Of a stretch of DNA of 19,748 nt, positions 7,654-15,385 are shown piece after piece (the first letter of the stretch is position 1; the number at the start of each line of letters is the position of its first letter). Source of the stretch: an uncultured Actinotalea sp. (GTDB lineage Bacteria > Actinomycetota > Actinomycetes > Actinomycetales > Cellulomonadaceae). The stretch lies in NCBI RefSeq assembly GCF_946885855.1, contig NZ_CAMPHH010000022.1, forward strand, positions 1-19,748, in the 5' to 3' direction. A model generated the notes under the pieces. It was not told the DNA's origin and searched no databases. It was given only the letters and a program-made list of their open reading frames with translations. The translations under genes were made by a program, and so were the position numbers.

Positions 7654-10533
7654 TCACCTCATCCGGGGCCCGCCGGCGTGCGCCGGCTTCCCCGGTCCGC
7701 CCGGGTGCGCGGGGCGCTCCCCCTGCTCGGGCCCACCGGGCCCGAACGGGCCACCCGGACCGAAGGGGCCGCCCTCCCCGAACCGGCCGCCCGGGCCGTA
7801 CGGCGGCCCGGGGGCCGGGTCCGTCGGGTCGGTCGGGTCGGTCGGGTCCGTCGGGTCGGTCGGGTCGGTCGGGTCCGTCGGGTCGGTCGGGTCCGTCGGG
7901 TCCGTCGGGTCGGTCGGGTCCGTCGACGTCGCACCGAGCTGGGCGCGGACGTCGTCGAGGACGACCGTCCCGCTCGTGCCCGGCGCACCACCGAGGAAGA
8001 ACGCGACCTCGCTGACCGACGCGAGCTCCGACGCGCTCGGCCGCCGGTCCGCCGGCAGCCCCTGGTACCCGGCCGGAGCGGCATCGGCGAACAGCACCTC
8101 GACCGTGCGCGGCCCGGTGCCCTCCAGCTGCACCCCGGCCTCGTAGACCACCCCACCGGCGTTGAGCTGCACCGTCAGGCGAGGGTTCGACCCGTCCGGC
8201 GTGACGAGCACCGCCAGCCGGTCCAGCCCGCTCCAGTCACCGGACACCGCCGTCGCGACCCCGGCGTAGTCGCGGGCCGTGAAGTCGTACGCCCACGAGG
8301 CCGCCTGCGAGCCGTCGGACCCGCCCGTCGGCCGCAGCGCGAGGCCCGCCTCGTCGTCACGCCGGTTCCACGCGGACTGCAGCTCCGCATCCGTCGCGTA
8401 GGTCTCGAAGTCGTCGACCACCTGCGGCGCCGCCGGCGGGGCCTCGCCGTCCGGCACCTGCGGTCCCTCGCCCGCGACGGCGCGGTAGTCGTCCAGGACG
8501 ATCGCCCCGGCCCGCCGCTCACCGACGCTGTTGAGGTAGACCCACGCCTCGGTGACCTCGGCCAGCATCGCCCTCGTGACCCGCACGTCGGCGTTCGCCG
8601 TGTCCCACGCCGGCGGACGGAAGTCCACGAACGGGATGGAGACGAGCCCCGGCTCCGTCCCCGCCAGGGACGGGTAGGCCTCGAAGGTGCGCCCACCCGC
8701 CTTGATCTGCAGCACGAGCTTCTGGTCCGAGCCGTCCGGCTCGAGCCACAGCTGCACGAGGTTGAACGCGGACCAGTCCTGCGCCTCGAACGTCCTCCCG
8801 AAGCCGCCGTAGTCCCGCGCGGTGAAGTCGTACGCGAAGCGCACGGCGGAGCCGGACGGGTCACGCGAGTCCGGCACGAGCGACAGGTCCGCCCCCGCCG
8901 CGTTGTTGTAGGCGAACGCCGCCCGCAGGGCCGTGTCGTCCGCGTAGCCCTCGAAGTCGTCGACGACGCCGACGGGCAGCACGCGCTCCGCGCCCAGGAC
9001 CACCCGGGAGGTGTCCTGCCGCGTGTCGCCGCCCGGGTACGTCACCGTCGCCGTCAGCGTGACGGCCCGGTTGTCCAGGTCCGCCTCGGCGACCGTCCAG
9101 GTGCCGGTCCACCAGCCGTCGCCGTCGTCGTCGGTCAGGACCACCGGGTCGCCGCCGAGGTCCGCCGCCACCGCGACCGACGTCGGCTCGGCGCCGGTCG
9201 TGCGGACGCGGAGCGACGTCTGCGTCGTGAGCACCCGCGTGCCGTCGGCGGGCGAGGCGATCCGCGCCGTCGTCGGCGAGGGTGCCACCTCGACGTCGCG
9301 CGTCAGCGCGTCGGCAGGCAGCTCGTCCGCGAAGAGCGTGAGGGGGTGGGCTGCGAAGGCGGCGAAGTCGTCGAACATCTCGTGCTCGGGCCGGTCGCCG
9401 TACGCCGGGTACGGCACGTAGAACTGCTCCAGGCCCCAGTTGGCCCACGTCTGCAGGTAGGCGATGCGAGCCGCCCTCGGGCTGGCTGCGATGCCGTCGA
9501 CGAGGTCGGTGTAGAAGGTCAGGCTCGTGTTGCCGCTCTCCTTGATGGTCCGCGCGCCGTTGCGGCCGAACTCGGTCAGCGCCGTGGGCTTGCCGCGCGC
9601 GGCGCCGAGGTCCGTGAGCATGTCCAGGTCGGTGACGAGCCGGTCGATGTAGGCGTCCGACGTCGGCTCGTCGTCCGTGCCCTCGTAGAGGTCGTAGCCC
9701 AGGACGTCGACCCAGGCGTCACCCGGGTAGGTCTCCAGGTAGCGCTCCGCGTCGCCCGCGAAGGACCCGTTGGGGGAGAAGGCGTAGAGGACGTTGTCCA
9801 GGCCCTTGCTGTCGCGCAGGTACTCGACCGTGTAGCGGAAGAGCTCCTTGTACTCCCCGGGCGTGGCGTGGCCCGCGCCCCACCAGAACCACGAGCCGGT
9901 GTTCTCGTGGAACGGCCGGAAGATGACCGGCACGCCTCCGCCGAGGGTGTCCGCCTCCTCGAACGCCAGCGCGACGAGGTCCAGGTACGCCAGGAAGTCC
10001 GCGTTCTCGGGCCCGCCCGGCAGGATCTGGCTCACGACGCGCCCGCGGGTGTCGTCGTAGTTCCCACCCGTGACGAAGTTGCTCGGGTGCATGCTCACGG
10101 TGTTGATCGCGCCCAGCTCGTGGGCCCGCGCCATCGCGGCGCCCCACACCCGGGCGTTCCGCTCCCCGTCCGTGGCCAGCGACCCGACCCCGGGTGCCTC
10201 GCGGCCCTCGAGGATGAGGGAGTCCCAGCCGAAGACGGCGGGGTGGTCACCGGTGCCGGCCAGCACGTCGGACGCCGTGCCGTCCGCGGTGTCGAACGTG
10301 ATGCCCTGCTGGGTCGGGTACTGCTGGCCGAAGAGCATCCCGCCGTCGCGCAGGTCGAGCAGGGTGTCGAAGAGCGAGGCCGTGGCCCGGTTCGCCCCCG
10401 GGTCCACGATCTGCCGGGCGCCCGCAGGGTCCGGGTCGGCTGCGTGGGCGGGCGTGCCGCCCACCACGAGCGCGCCGGCGAGGAGCGCGGCGAGCACGCC
10501 GCCCTCCCGCCGTCGTCGGTGCACTGGTCGCAT
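7654..10533 (-). CDS. Secreted GH26 beta-mannanase with Ig-like domain and two carbohydrate-binding modules
   Basis: A 959-residue exported enzyme that would cut beta-1,4-mannan outside the cell. Signal peptide: basic start, hydrophobic core, cleavage after AHA at about 31. The GH26 barrel spans about 45-405, with acid/base Glu210 in RPFHENTGSWFWWG and nucleophile Glu321 in LTEFGRNG. An Ig-like domain (about 417-515) follows. Two related beta-sandwich modules come next (about 522-686 and 704-868), starting DDFEGYADD and DDFETYATD and sharing YDFTARDY; they look like mannan- or glucan-binding modules of the CBM11/23/27 type, exact family not settled. Then twelve Thr-Asp-Pro repeats (871-906) and a 53-residue Gly/Pro-rich tail. 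No LPXTG, SLH or further binding module is seen. The ATG at 10533 has GGAGGA upstream. It lies 73 nt after the GH2 gene, probably in one operon. Confidence 0.94.
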   Translation of the reverse strand: MRPVHRRRREGGVLAALLAGALVVGGTPAHAADPDPAGARQIVDPGANRATASLFDTLLDLRDGGMLFGQQYPTQQGITFDTADGTASDVLAGTGDHPAVFGWDSLILEGREAPGVGSLATDGERNARVWGAAMARAHELGAINTVSMHPSNFVTGGNYDDTRGRVVSQILPGGPENADFLAYLDLVALAFEEADTLGGGVPVIFRPFHENTGSWFWWGAGHATPGEYKELFRYTVEYLRDSKGLDNVLYAFSPNGSFAGDAERYLETYPGDAWVDVLGYDLYEGTDDEPTSDAYIDRLVTDLDMLTDLGAARGKPTALTEFGRNGARTIKESGNTSLTFYTDLVDGIAASPRAARIAYLQTWANWGLEQFYVPYPAYGDRPEHEMFDDFAAFAAHPLTLFADELPADALTRDVEVAPSPTTARIASPADGTRVLTTQTSLRVRTTGAEPTSVAVAADLGGDPVVLTDDDGDGWWTGTWTVAEADLDNRAVTLTATVTYPGGDTRQDTSRVVLGAERVLPVGVVDDFEGYADDTALRAAFAYNNAAGADLSLVPDSRDPSGSAVRFAYDFTARDYGGFGRTFEAQDWSAFNLVQLWLEPDGSDQKLVLQIKAGGRTFEAYPSLAGTEPGLVSIPFVDFRPPAWDTANADVRVTRAMLAEVTEAWVYLNSVGERRAGAIVLDDYRAVAGEGPQVPDGEAPPAAPQVVDDFETYATDAELQSAWNRRDDEAGLALRPTGGSDGSQAASWAYDFTARDYAGVATAVSGDWSGLDRLAVLVTPDGSNPRLTVQLNAGGVVYEAGVQLEGTGPRTVEVLFADAAPAGYQGLPADRRPSASELASVSEVAFFLGGAPGTSGTVVLDDVRAQLGATSTDPTDPTDPTDPTDPTDPTDPTDPTDPTDPTDPTDPAPGPPYGPGGRFGEGGPFGPGGPFGPGGPEQGERPAHPGGPGKPAHAGGPRMR
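7816..7923 (-). repeat. Twelve 9-bp tandem repeats encoding (Thr-Asp-Pro)12
   Basis: Twelve uninterrupted units of CGGGTCGGT or CGGGTCCGT on the plus strand; only the seventh base varies. They encode a TDP linker in the GH26 enzyme. Because the unit is 9 bp, copy-number slippage would change linker length without shifting frame. Confidence 0.97.
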
Positions 10534-10606
10534 CGTTGTCCTCCGTTGGACGTCGGTGGTGGATCCGTGCGGCTCGACGGCGCCGAGCCCGTGCGGGGTC
10601 GCCCCC

Positions 10607-13261
10607 TCACGCCTGGTGGACGGACGCCTCCAGCGGACCGGCGTGGGCGAGCATCCCGGCCCACTCGGCGTCCGTGAGCTCCGCCGCCCGCGCGGCGCGG
10701 ACGGTCAGCCGCGCGGTCTCGCCCGGCAGGAGTGTGAGCAGCTGCTCGTCGACGACGACGTCCGGCAGCCGCGGGTGCGTCTCCGCGAGCAGGACGAGGT
10801 CGCGGACGACGGCGTCGGCGGTCACCTCGAGCACGACGGTCGCCGCCGGTCCGCTGTCCCGGTTCTCGCCCGCCCCGCCGGCCGACCGCTCCGCGACCCG
10901 GACCGTCACGGCCGCCGAGGGCGTGCCGAGCTCGAGGTCCGGCCGCAGCCACCGGGCGGCGCGTCGCCCGTCCGCGTCGACGACGACGGCGTCCGCCCCG
11001 GCGGGCAGGTCCCCGTCCCACCGCACGACGGCGTGCCCCTGCGCCGGGACCACGACCTCGCGCTCCTGGCGGCCCAGGACGCCGTCGGCGAGCGCGACGG
11101 CATGCACGACGAGCGCGGCCCGCCACGCCTCGTCCGTGTCGTTGACCAGGGTGATCGCGGCACCGTCGTCGGCGGCGGTGGGCAGGGCCGCGCGGGGCGA
11201 GAGCACCTCGCGCATCGCGTACCAGGACAGCTTGCGGCGACCGGCGACGTCGAGGACCGACCAGGACAGCGCCGGCCAGTCGTCGTCGAGCTGCCACCAG
11301 ACCGCGCCGGAGCACGTGTCGTGCAGCGAGCGGAACCGGCCGATCGCCGCGCGGACCGCGCGGGCCTGGACGAGCTGGGTCGCCAGGAACCACGACCGCC
11401 CGTCGGTCGGCTCGGGCAGGTGCGCCGCGACGCCGCGCCCGAGGTTCTCCATGCCGCGCCACGCCTTCTGCAGGCGGGGCAGCCGCGCGTCGTCGGCGCC
11501 GGTCGGGGCCCCGCCGAGCGCGCGCACCAGCACCGGCCAGGAGGCGGGCGCCTGCCAGCCGAACTCCGCGGCGAAGCGCGACGTCAGGGTGTCGAACGCC
11601 GTGTAGTCGAGCTCGTTCCACGTGTCCCAGTGATGCGTGGTGCCCCGGCTCGGGTCGTTCGGGTGGGGGTCGCCCGACTCACCGCCGGGGGAGAACGGCG
11701 AGCCCGGGACGTACGGCCGCGAGCCGTCGAGCTCGGCCAGGAGCTCCGGCAGCAGCCGGTGGTAGTACCCGTGGCCCCACGCGCGCCCGTCGAGCGCCTC
11801 CTTCCAGCCCCAGTCCTCGTGGCCCCAGAGGTTCTCGTTGCCGCCGCACCACAGGGCGAGCGAGGCCCGGTGCCCCAGGCGGACGACGGCGTCGCGCACC
11901 TCCGCCGCGACCTGCGACCAGGTCACGGGGTCCTCGGGGTACGCCGCGCACGCGAAGGGGAAGTCCTGCCAGACCAGCAGGCCGAGCTCGTCGCAGAGGT
12001 CGTAGAGGTCCTCGGACTCCAGGACCCCGCCGCCCCACACCCGCAGCAGGTTCGCGCCCGCGGCCACCGCCTCGGTGAGCAAGTGGCGCAGGTGCTCCCG
12101 CGGCACGACCTCGGGGGTGACGTGGGGCGGGATCCAGTTGAAGCCGCGCACCCAGACGCGCCGCCCGTTGACGTGCAGCTCGAAGGACTCGCCGGCGTCG
12201 TCCGCCTCGCGGTGCACGCGCACGTCCCGGAAGCCGACGCGGCGCTCGGTGCGGTCGAGCACCACGGGACCGGTGGCGTCGAGGCCCAGCGGCCCGGCGG
12301 TCCCGGCCGCCGTACCCGTGACGAGCTCGAGGGCGACGTCGTGCAGCACCTGCTCGCCGAGCCCGACCGGCTGCCACGGCACGACCCCGGGGACCACGAC
12401 CTCGCCGACGGCGACGCGGCCGCCCCGGGCGTCGCGGGTCACCGGCAGCGTCGCGACGGGCACGCCGTCGACCCGGACCACGAGGGCGGCAGGCGTGGTG
12501 CCCGCGGGGTCGGCGACGTCGTCCGCGTCGGCGGGGTCGAGGGCGTCGTCGGGGACCGCGACGGCGGCGGTGAGCCGCAGCGACCCGGCGCCGACGGCGC
12601 CGTCCCAGCCGGCCGCGAGCCGCACCTCCTCCAGGCGCGGCCCGCCCCATGCCTCGAGGACGACCGGCCGCCACAGCCCCGCGGTGGCGGTGACGGGGCC
12701 CCAGTCCCAGCCGAAGGAGCAGGCCATCTTGCGGACCTGGTTGTAGGGCAGCTCGTACACGTCGGCCCGGGGCAGCGGGTCGACCGCCTCCGCCGCTTGG
12801 GCCACGGGGAGGGCGGGGTCGAGCTCGACGCGCACGTCCCAGTGGTCGGCGTCCGGCCCCGCGGCCGGGTCCAGCTCCACCGCGTGGCGGCGGAACATGT
12901 CGCTGACCTCGAGCCGGACCGCGCCGTCGACCACCACGCGCCCGACCGTGTCGACGCCCTCGAGGACGAGGCGAGCCCGGGTCGCGCGGGCCGGCCGGGG
13001 CACGCGGGTGCGCAGCTCCCACGGGGTCGCGGCCACCCAGGCGACGTCCTCCTCGGTCGCGTCCACGGTGACGTCCCCGGCGAGCCCGGCGCGGACGAGG
13101 GCGGCGAGCGCCGTCGTCGGGACCTGCACCGGCAGGCCGTCGCGCAGCGCGGGGCGGACGCCCTCCGGCACGGCGCCCAGGGACCCTCGCACGTGCAGGG
13201 TCCAGTCGGTGAGCGCGGTGCGGACCGGGCCGGCGGCGCGCGTCGGGACGGTCGTGGTCAT
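10607..13261 (-). CDS. GH2 beta-mannosidase
   Basis: An 884-residue enzyme without a signal peptide, so it should act in the cytoplasm and release mannose from the non-reducing end of imported manno-oligosaccharides. The layout is that of GH2 beta-mannosidases: N-terminal sugar-binding-like domain with PYNQVRKMACSFGWDWGP (172-189), Ig-like domain, then the barrel. The acid/base is Glu476 in WCGGNENLWGHEDWGW and the nucleophile Glu566 in SRFAAEFGWQAP. RVWGGGVLESEDLYDLCDELGLLVWQDFPFAC is diagnostic of beta-mannosidases as opposed to beta-galactosidases or glucuronidases. The ATG at 13261 is the only start available before the frame closes; its ribosome-binding site is weak (GGGG). Its start overlaps the stop of a small ORF bridging from the permease gene, which may supply translational coupling. 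Confidence 0.94.
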   Translation of the reverse strand: MTTTVPTRAAGPVRTALTDWTLHVRGSLGAVPEGVRPALRDGLPVQVPTTALAALVRAGLAGDVTVDATEEDVAWVAATPWELRTRVPRPARATRARLVLEGVDTVGRVVVDGAVRLEVSDMFRRHAVELDPAAGPDADHWDVRVELDPALPVAQAAEAVDPLPRADVYELPYNQVRKMACSFGWDWGPVTATAGLWRPVVLEAWGGPRLEEVRLAAGWDGAVGAGSLRLTAAVAVPDDALDPADADDVADPAGTTPAALVVRVDGVPVATLPVTRDARGGRVAVGEVVVPGVVPWQPVGLGEQVLHDVALELVTGTAAGTAGPLGLDATGPVVLDRTERRVGFRDVRVHREADDAGESFELHVNGRRVWVRGFNWIPPHVTPEVVPREHLRHLLTEAVAAGANLLRVWGGGVLESEDLYDLCDELGLLVWQDFPFACAAYPEDPVTWSQVAAEVRDAVVRLGHRASLALWCGGNENLWGHEDWGWKEALDGRAWGHGYYHRLLPELLAELDGSRPYVPGSPFSPGGESGDPHPNDPSRGTTHHWDTWNELDYTAFDTLTSRFAAEFGWQAPASWPVLVRALGGAPTGADDARLPRLQKAWRGMENLGRGVAAHLPEPTDGRSWFLATQLVQARAVRAAIGRFRSLHDTCSGAVWWQLDDDWPALSWSVLDVAGRRKLSWYAMREVLSPRAALPTAADDGAAITLVNDTDEAWRAALVVHAVALADGVLGRQEREVVVPAQGHAVVRWDGDLPAGADAVVVDADGRRAARWLRPDLELGTPSAAVTVRVAERSAGGAGENRDSGPAATVVLEVTADAVVRDLVLLAETHPRLPDVVVDEQLLTLLPGETARLTVRAARAAELTDAEWAGMLAHAGPLEASVHQA

Positions 13262-13380
13262 GGCAGGGCCCCGTTCGTGGTCGTGGGGAGGCGGACGGCG
13301 CGCGCGGCGTCGTCGTCGGACGTGGTGCGGGAGGTCGTGGTGCGGGAGACGGTCGTGGGCACGGGACGCGGGGACGTCAC
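13258..13380 (-). CDS. Possible 40-residue coupled small ORF between permease and beta-mannosidase genes
   Basis: A GTG at 13380 overlaps the permease stop as GTGA, and the frame runs 40 codons to a TGA that overlaps the beta-mannosidase ATG as ATGA (13258-13261). The peptide is Thr/Arg/Pro-rich, with an SRTTT-SRTTS repeat produced by two copies of a 13-bp sequence (13321-13333 and 13336-13348). It has no signal peptide, no membrane segment and no recognised domain. No Shine-Dalgarno sequence is evident. Either it is a real linking peptide that carries ribosomes across the 115-bp gap, or it is a chance open frame in GC-rich DNA. Exact overlaps at both ends are the only positive evidence. Confidence 0.3.
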   Translation of the reverse strand: MTSPRPVPTTVSRTTTSRTTSDDDAARAVRLPTTTNGALP

Positions 13381-14336
13381 TTCGTCGCGCCGGACGTGAA
13401 GCCGTTGTAGATGTAGCGCTGCAGCGCCAGGAAGATCACCAGCGTCGGCAGGATGACGATGATCACGCCGGCCGCGATGACCTCCCACTGCGAGCCGAAC
13501 GGCCCGGTGAACCGGAACAGTGACGTCGACAGGACCGGCAGGTCGCGCGAGGGCATGTAGAGGAACGGGATGTAGAAGTCGTTGTAGACGGCGAAGCCCT
13601 TGATGATCACAACGGTCGCGATGGCCGGCTTGAGCAGCGGGAAGATGATCCGCCAGAAGATCGTGAGGCGGTTCGCGCCCTCGAGCATCGCCGCCTCGTC
13701 GAGCTCCCGGGGGATCGAGCGGACGAACTGCAGGAAGATGTAGATCGAGACGATGTCCGTGCTGAGGAAGAGCAGGATCGGGGCCCACAGGCTGTTGTAG
13801 ACGCCCAGACCGTTGATGATCTGGAACGTCGCCACCTGCGTCGTCACGCCGGGCACGAGCACCGCCACGAGGAACAGCCCGAGCACCAGGCGCCGCCCGC
13901 GGAACTCGAACCGGTCGATGGCGTACGCCGTCATCGCGCCGATGACGACGGCACCGGCGACGGACACCGCGAGGATGAGCATCGTGTTGAGGAAGCCGAG
14001 CGCCATCCGGCCGCCGGTGAACGCGGTGACGTAGTTGTCGAGGGTCCACGACTGCGGCAGCTCGAACGGCCCCGTCGTCTGGAACTCCTCCCGCGACTTG
14101 AAGGACGCCATGACGATGACGACGAGCGGCAGGAGCGTCACCAGGCTCGCGACGACGAGCGAGAGGTAGGTCAGCGTCGTGCTGACACGGCGGCCGACGA
14201 CGCCGCGGGTCCGGGGGGCCCGGGCGGCCGCGGTGCCGGCCGGTTCGGTCGGGCCGGTGGGCCCTGCGGTCCGGGCCGCGGGGTCGGACGGCCGGCGGCC
14301 GGCGTCGCGCGGGGCCTCGGGGCGGACGGCGGTCAT
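13377..14336 (-). CDS. Sugar ABC transporter permease, MalG-like (CUT1 family)
   Basis: A 319-residue membrane protein, one of two permeases of a carbohydrate importer. The N-terminal 45 residues are Ala/Pro/Thr-rich and disordered-looking, followed by six hydrophobic segments from about residue 53. The ATPase-contact EAA motif is ELDEAAMLEGANRLTIFWRIIFP (211-233). The C-terminus YIYNGFTSGATK is typical of MalG/LacG-type permeases. The ATG at 14336 overlaps the stop of the upstream permease (ATGA), with AGAGGG about 10 nt upstream. Manno-oligosaccharides are the inferred substrate, given the flanking mannanase and mannosidase genes. Confidence 0.93.
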   Translation of the reverse strand: MTAVRPEAPRDAGRRPSDPAARTAGPTGPTEPAGTAAARAPRTRGVVGRRVSTTLTYLSLVVASLVTLLPLVVIVMASFKSREEFQTTGPFELPQSWTLDNYVTAFTGGRMALGFLNTMLILAVSVAGAVVIGAMTAYAIDRFEFRGRRLVLGLFLVAVLVPGVTTQVATFQIINGLGVYNSLWAPILLFLSTDIVSIYIFLQFVRSIPRELDEAAMLEGANRLTIFWRIIFPLLKPAIATVVIIKGFAVYNDFYIPFLYMPSRDLPVLSTSLFRFTGPFGSQWEVIAAGVIIVILPTLVIFLALQRYIYNGFTSGATK

Positions 14337-15313
14337 GTGAGGTTCACCCTCTCGTCCGGGACGATCCTGCGTTGGATCCAGGTGATGAGCAGGACGAACA
14401 GCAGGAGGACCACGGCCATCGCCGAGGCGAGCCCGACGCGCCGGAACTCGAAGGCCATCTCGACGGTCTGGATGACGAAGGTCCGCGAGCCGTTCGCGCC
14501 GCCGGTCATGATGAACGGCACCTCGAAGACGGCGAGGCTGCCGGAGACGGCGAGGATGAACGAGAGCGTCACGATGGGCTTGATGCTCGGCAGGATGATC
14601 CAGCGGAACTGGTGCCAGCGGTTCGCGCCGTCGAGCTCGGACGCCTCGTACAGGCTCGGGTTGATGGACTGGATCGCGCCGAGGAACAGCACGAAGTTCA
14701 GTCCCATGTAGCGCCACACCGACGTCCCGGCGAGGGAGACGTTGATGACGTCCGGGTTGCCGAGCCACTGCGTCGTCAGCGCCTCGAGGCCGAACGCGGC
14801 GAGTGTCGTGTCCAGCGTGCCGCCGGGGCGGAAGAAGTACAGGAACGTGAACCCGATCGCGACCCCGTTGATGAGGTAGGGGAAGAAGAGGATCCCCTTG
14901 AACAGGTTCCGGAACCACCGGGCGAAGCTGAGCACCGTCGCGAAGTACAGGGCGAGGGCCATCTGCACGAACGACGCCGCGAAGTAGTAGAGGCTGACGA
15001 AGAACACGCGGAAGTACTCCGGGTCGGAAAAGATCCGGACGTAGTTGTCCAGCCCGACCGGGTCGCGCTCCTTGCTGATGCCGTTCCAGTCCGTCAGCGA
15101 GTACTGGAGCATGTTGATCACCGGCACGTACGTGAAGGTGACGAGGAGCGCGACGGGGACCAGCAGGAACAGGTAAGGCGTCAGGCTCGGGCGCCGACGA
15201 CGACGCCGTGGACCCGGGCCGGCAGGGTCGCCCGAGCGGGCGGCACGGCCGCGCAGGACCGTCTGCGGGACGCCGGTCGCGGGGCCCGTGGGCGGGCCGG
15301 TGGTGATGCCCAT
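14333..15313 (-). CDS. Sugar ABC transporter permease, MalF-like (CUT1 family)
   Basis: A 326-residue membrane protein that should pair with the MalG-like permease. A Pro/Arg-rich N-terminus with a polybasic stretch (about 36-41) precedes the first membrane segment (about 45-65, TPYLFLLVPVALLVTFTYVP). The EAA loop is LYEASELDGANRWHQFRWIILP (221-242). The ATG at 15313 is preferred over one 13 codons upstream because GGAGG lies 6 nt before it; the longer version would run into the hairpin region. A hairpin between the binding-protein stop and this start probably lowers permease expression relative to the binding protein. Confidence 0.93.
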   Translation of the reverse strand: MGITTGPPTGPATGVPQTVLRGRAARSGDPAGPGPRRRRRRPSLTPYLFLLVPVALLVTFTYVPVINMLQYSLTDWNGISKERDPVGLDNYVRIFSDPEYFRVFFVSLYYFAASFVQMALALYFATVLSFARWFRNLFKGILFFPYLINGVAIGFTFLYFFRPGGTLDTTLAAFGLEALTTQWLGNPDVINVSLAGTSVWRYMGLNFVLFLGAIQSINPSLYEASELDGANRWHQFRWIILPSIKPIVTLSFILAVSGSLAVFEVPFIMTGGANGSRTFVIQTVEMAFEFRRVGLASAMAVVLLLFVLLITWIQRRIVPDERVNLT

Positions 15314-15348
15314 CGATCCTCCAACGGTGGAGCGGGCGGGGTGGGACG

Positions 15349-15379
15349 GCACCCGGGGGCCGGACCGGCCCCCGGGTGC
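15349..15379 (-). terminator. Intra-operon hairpin between binding protein and permease genes
   Basis: A 13-bp perfect stem (GCACCCGGGGGCC at 15349-15361 against 15367-15379) with a 5-nt loop, 6 nt after the binding-protein stop. The position matches intra-operon hairpins in maltose-type operons, which stabilise the binding-protein mRNA and partly stop transcription into the permeases. The exact function is inferred. Confidence 0.7.
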
Positions 15380-15385
15380 GCGCCG

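Noticed and set aside
7816..7923. CRISPR or non-coding satellite repeat
   Set aside because: The 9-bp units have no spacers, stay in frame and encode a Thr-Asp-Pro linker.
10571..10589. Hairpin between the GH2 and GH26 genes as a terminator
   Set aside because: Only a 6-bp stem with a 7-nt loop and no U-tract; too weak to call in DNA of this GC content.
7594..10677. Plus-strand open frame of over 1000 codons opposite the GH26 gene
   Set aside because: The minus-strand GH26 has a signal peptide, catalytic motifs and a ribosome-binding site; the mirror frame has none and consists of biased composition.
10070..13399. Plus-strand open frame of about 1100 codons opposite the beta-mannosidase
   Set aside because: Shadow of the GH2 gene; no recognisable domain.
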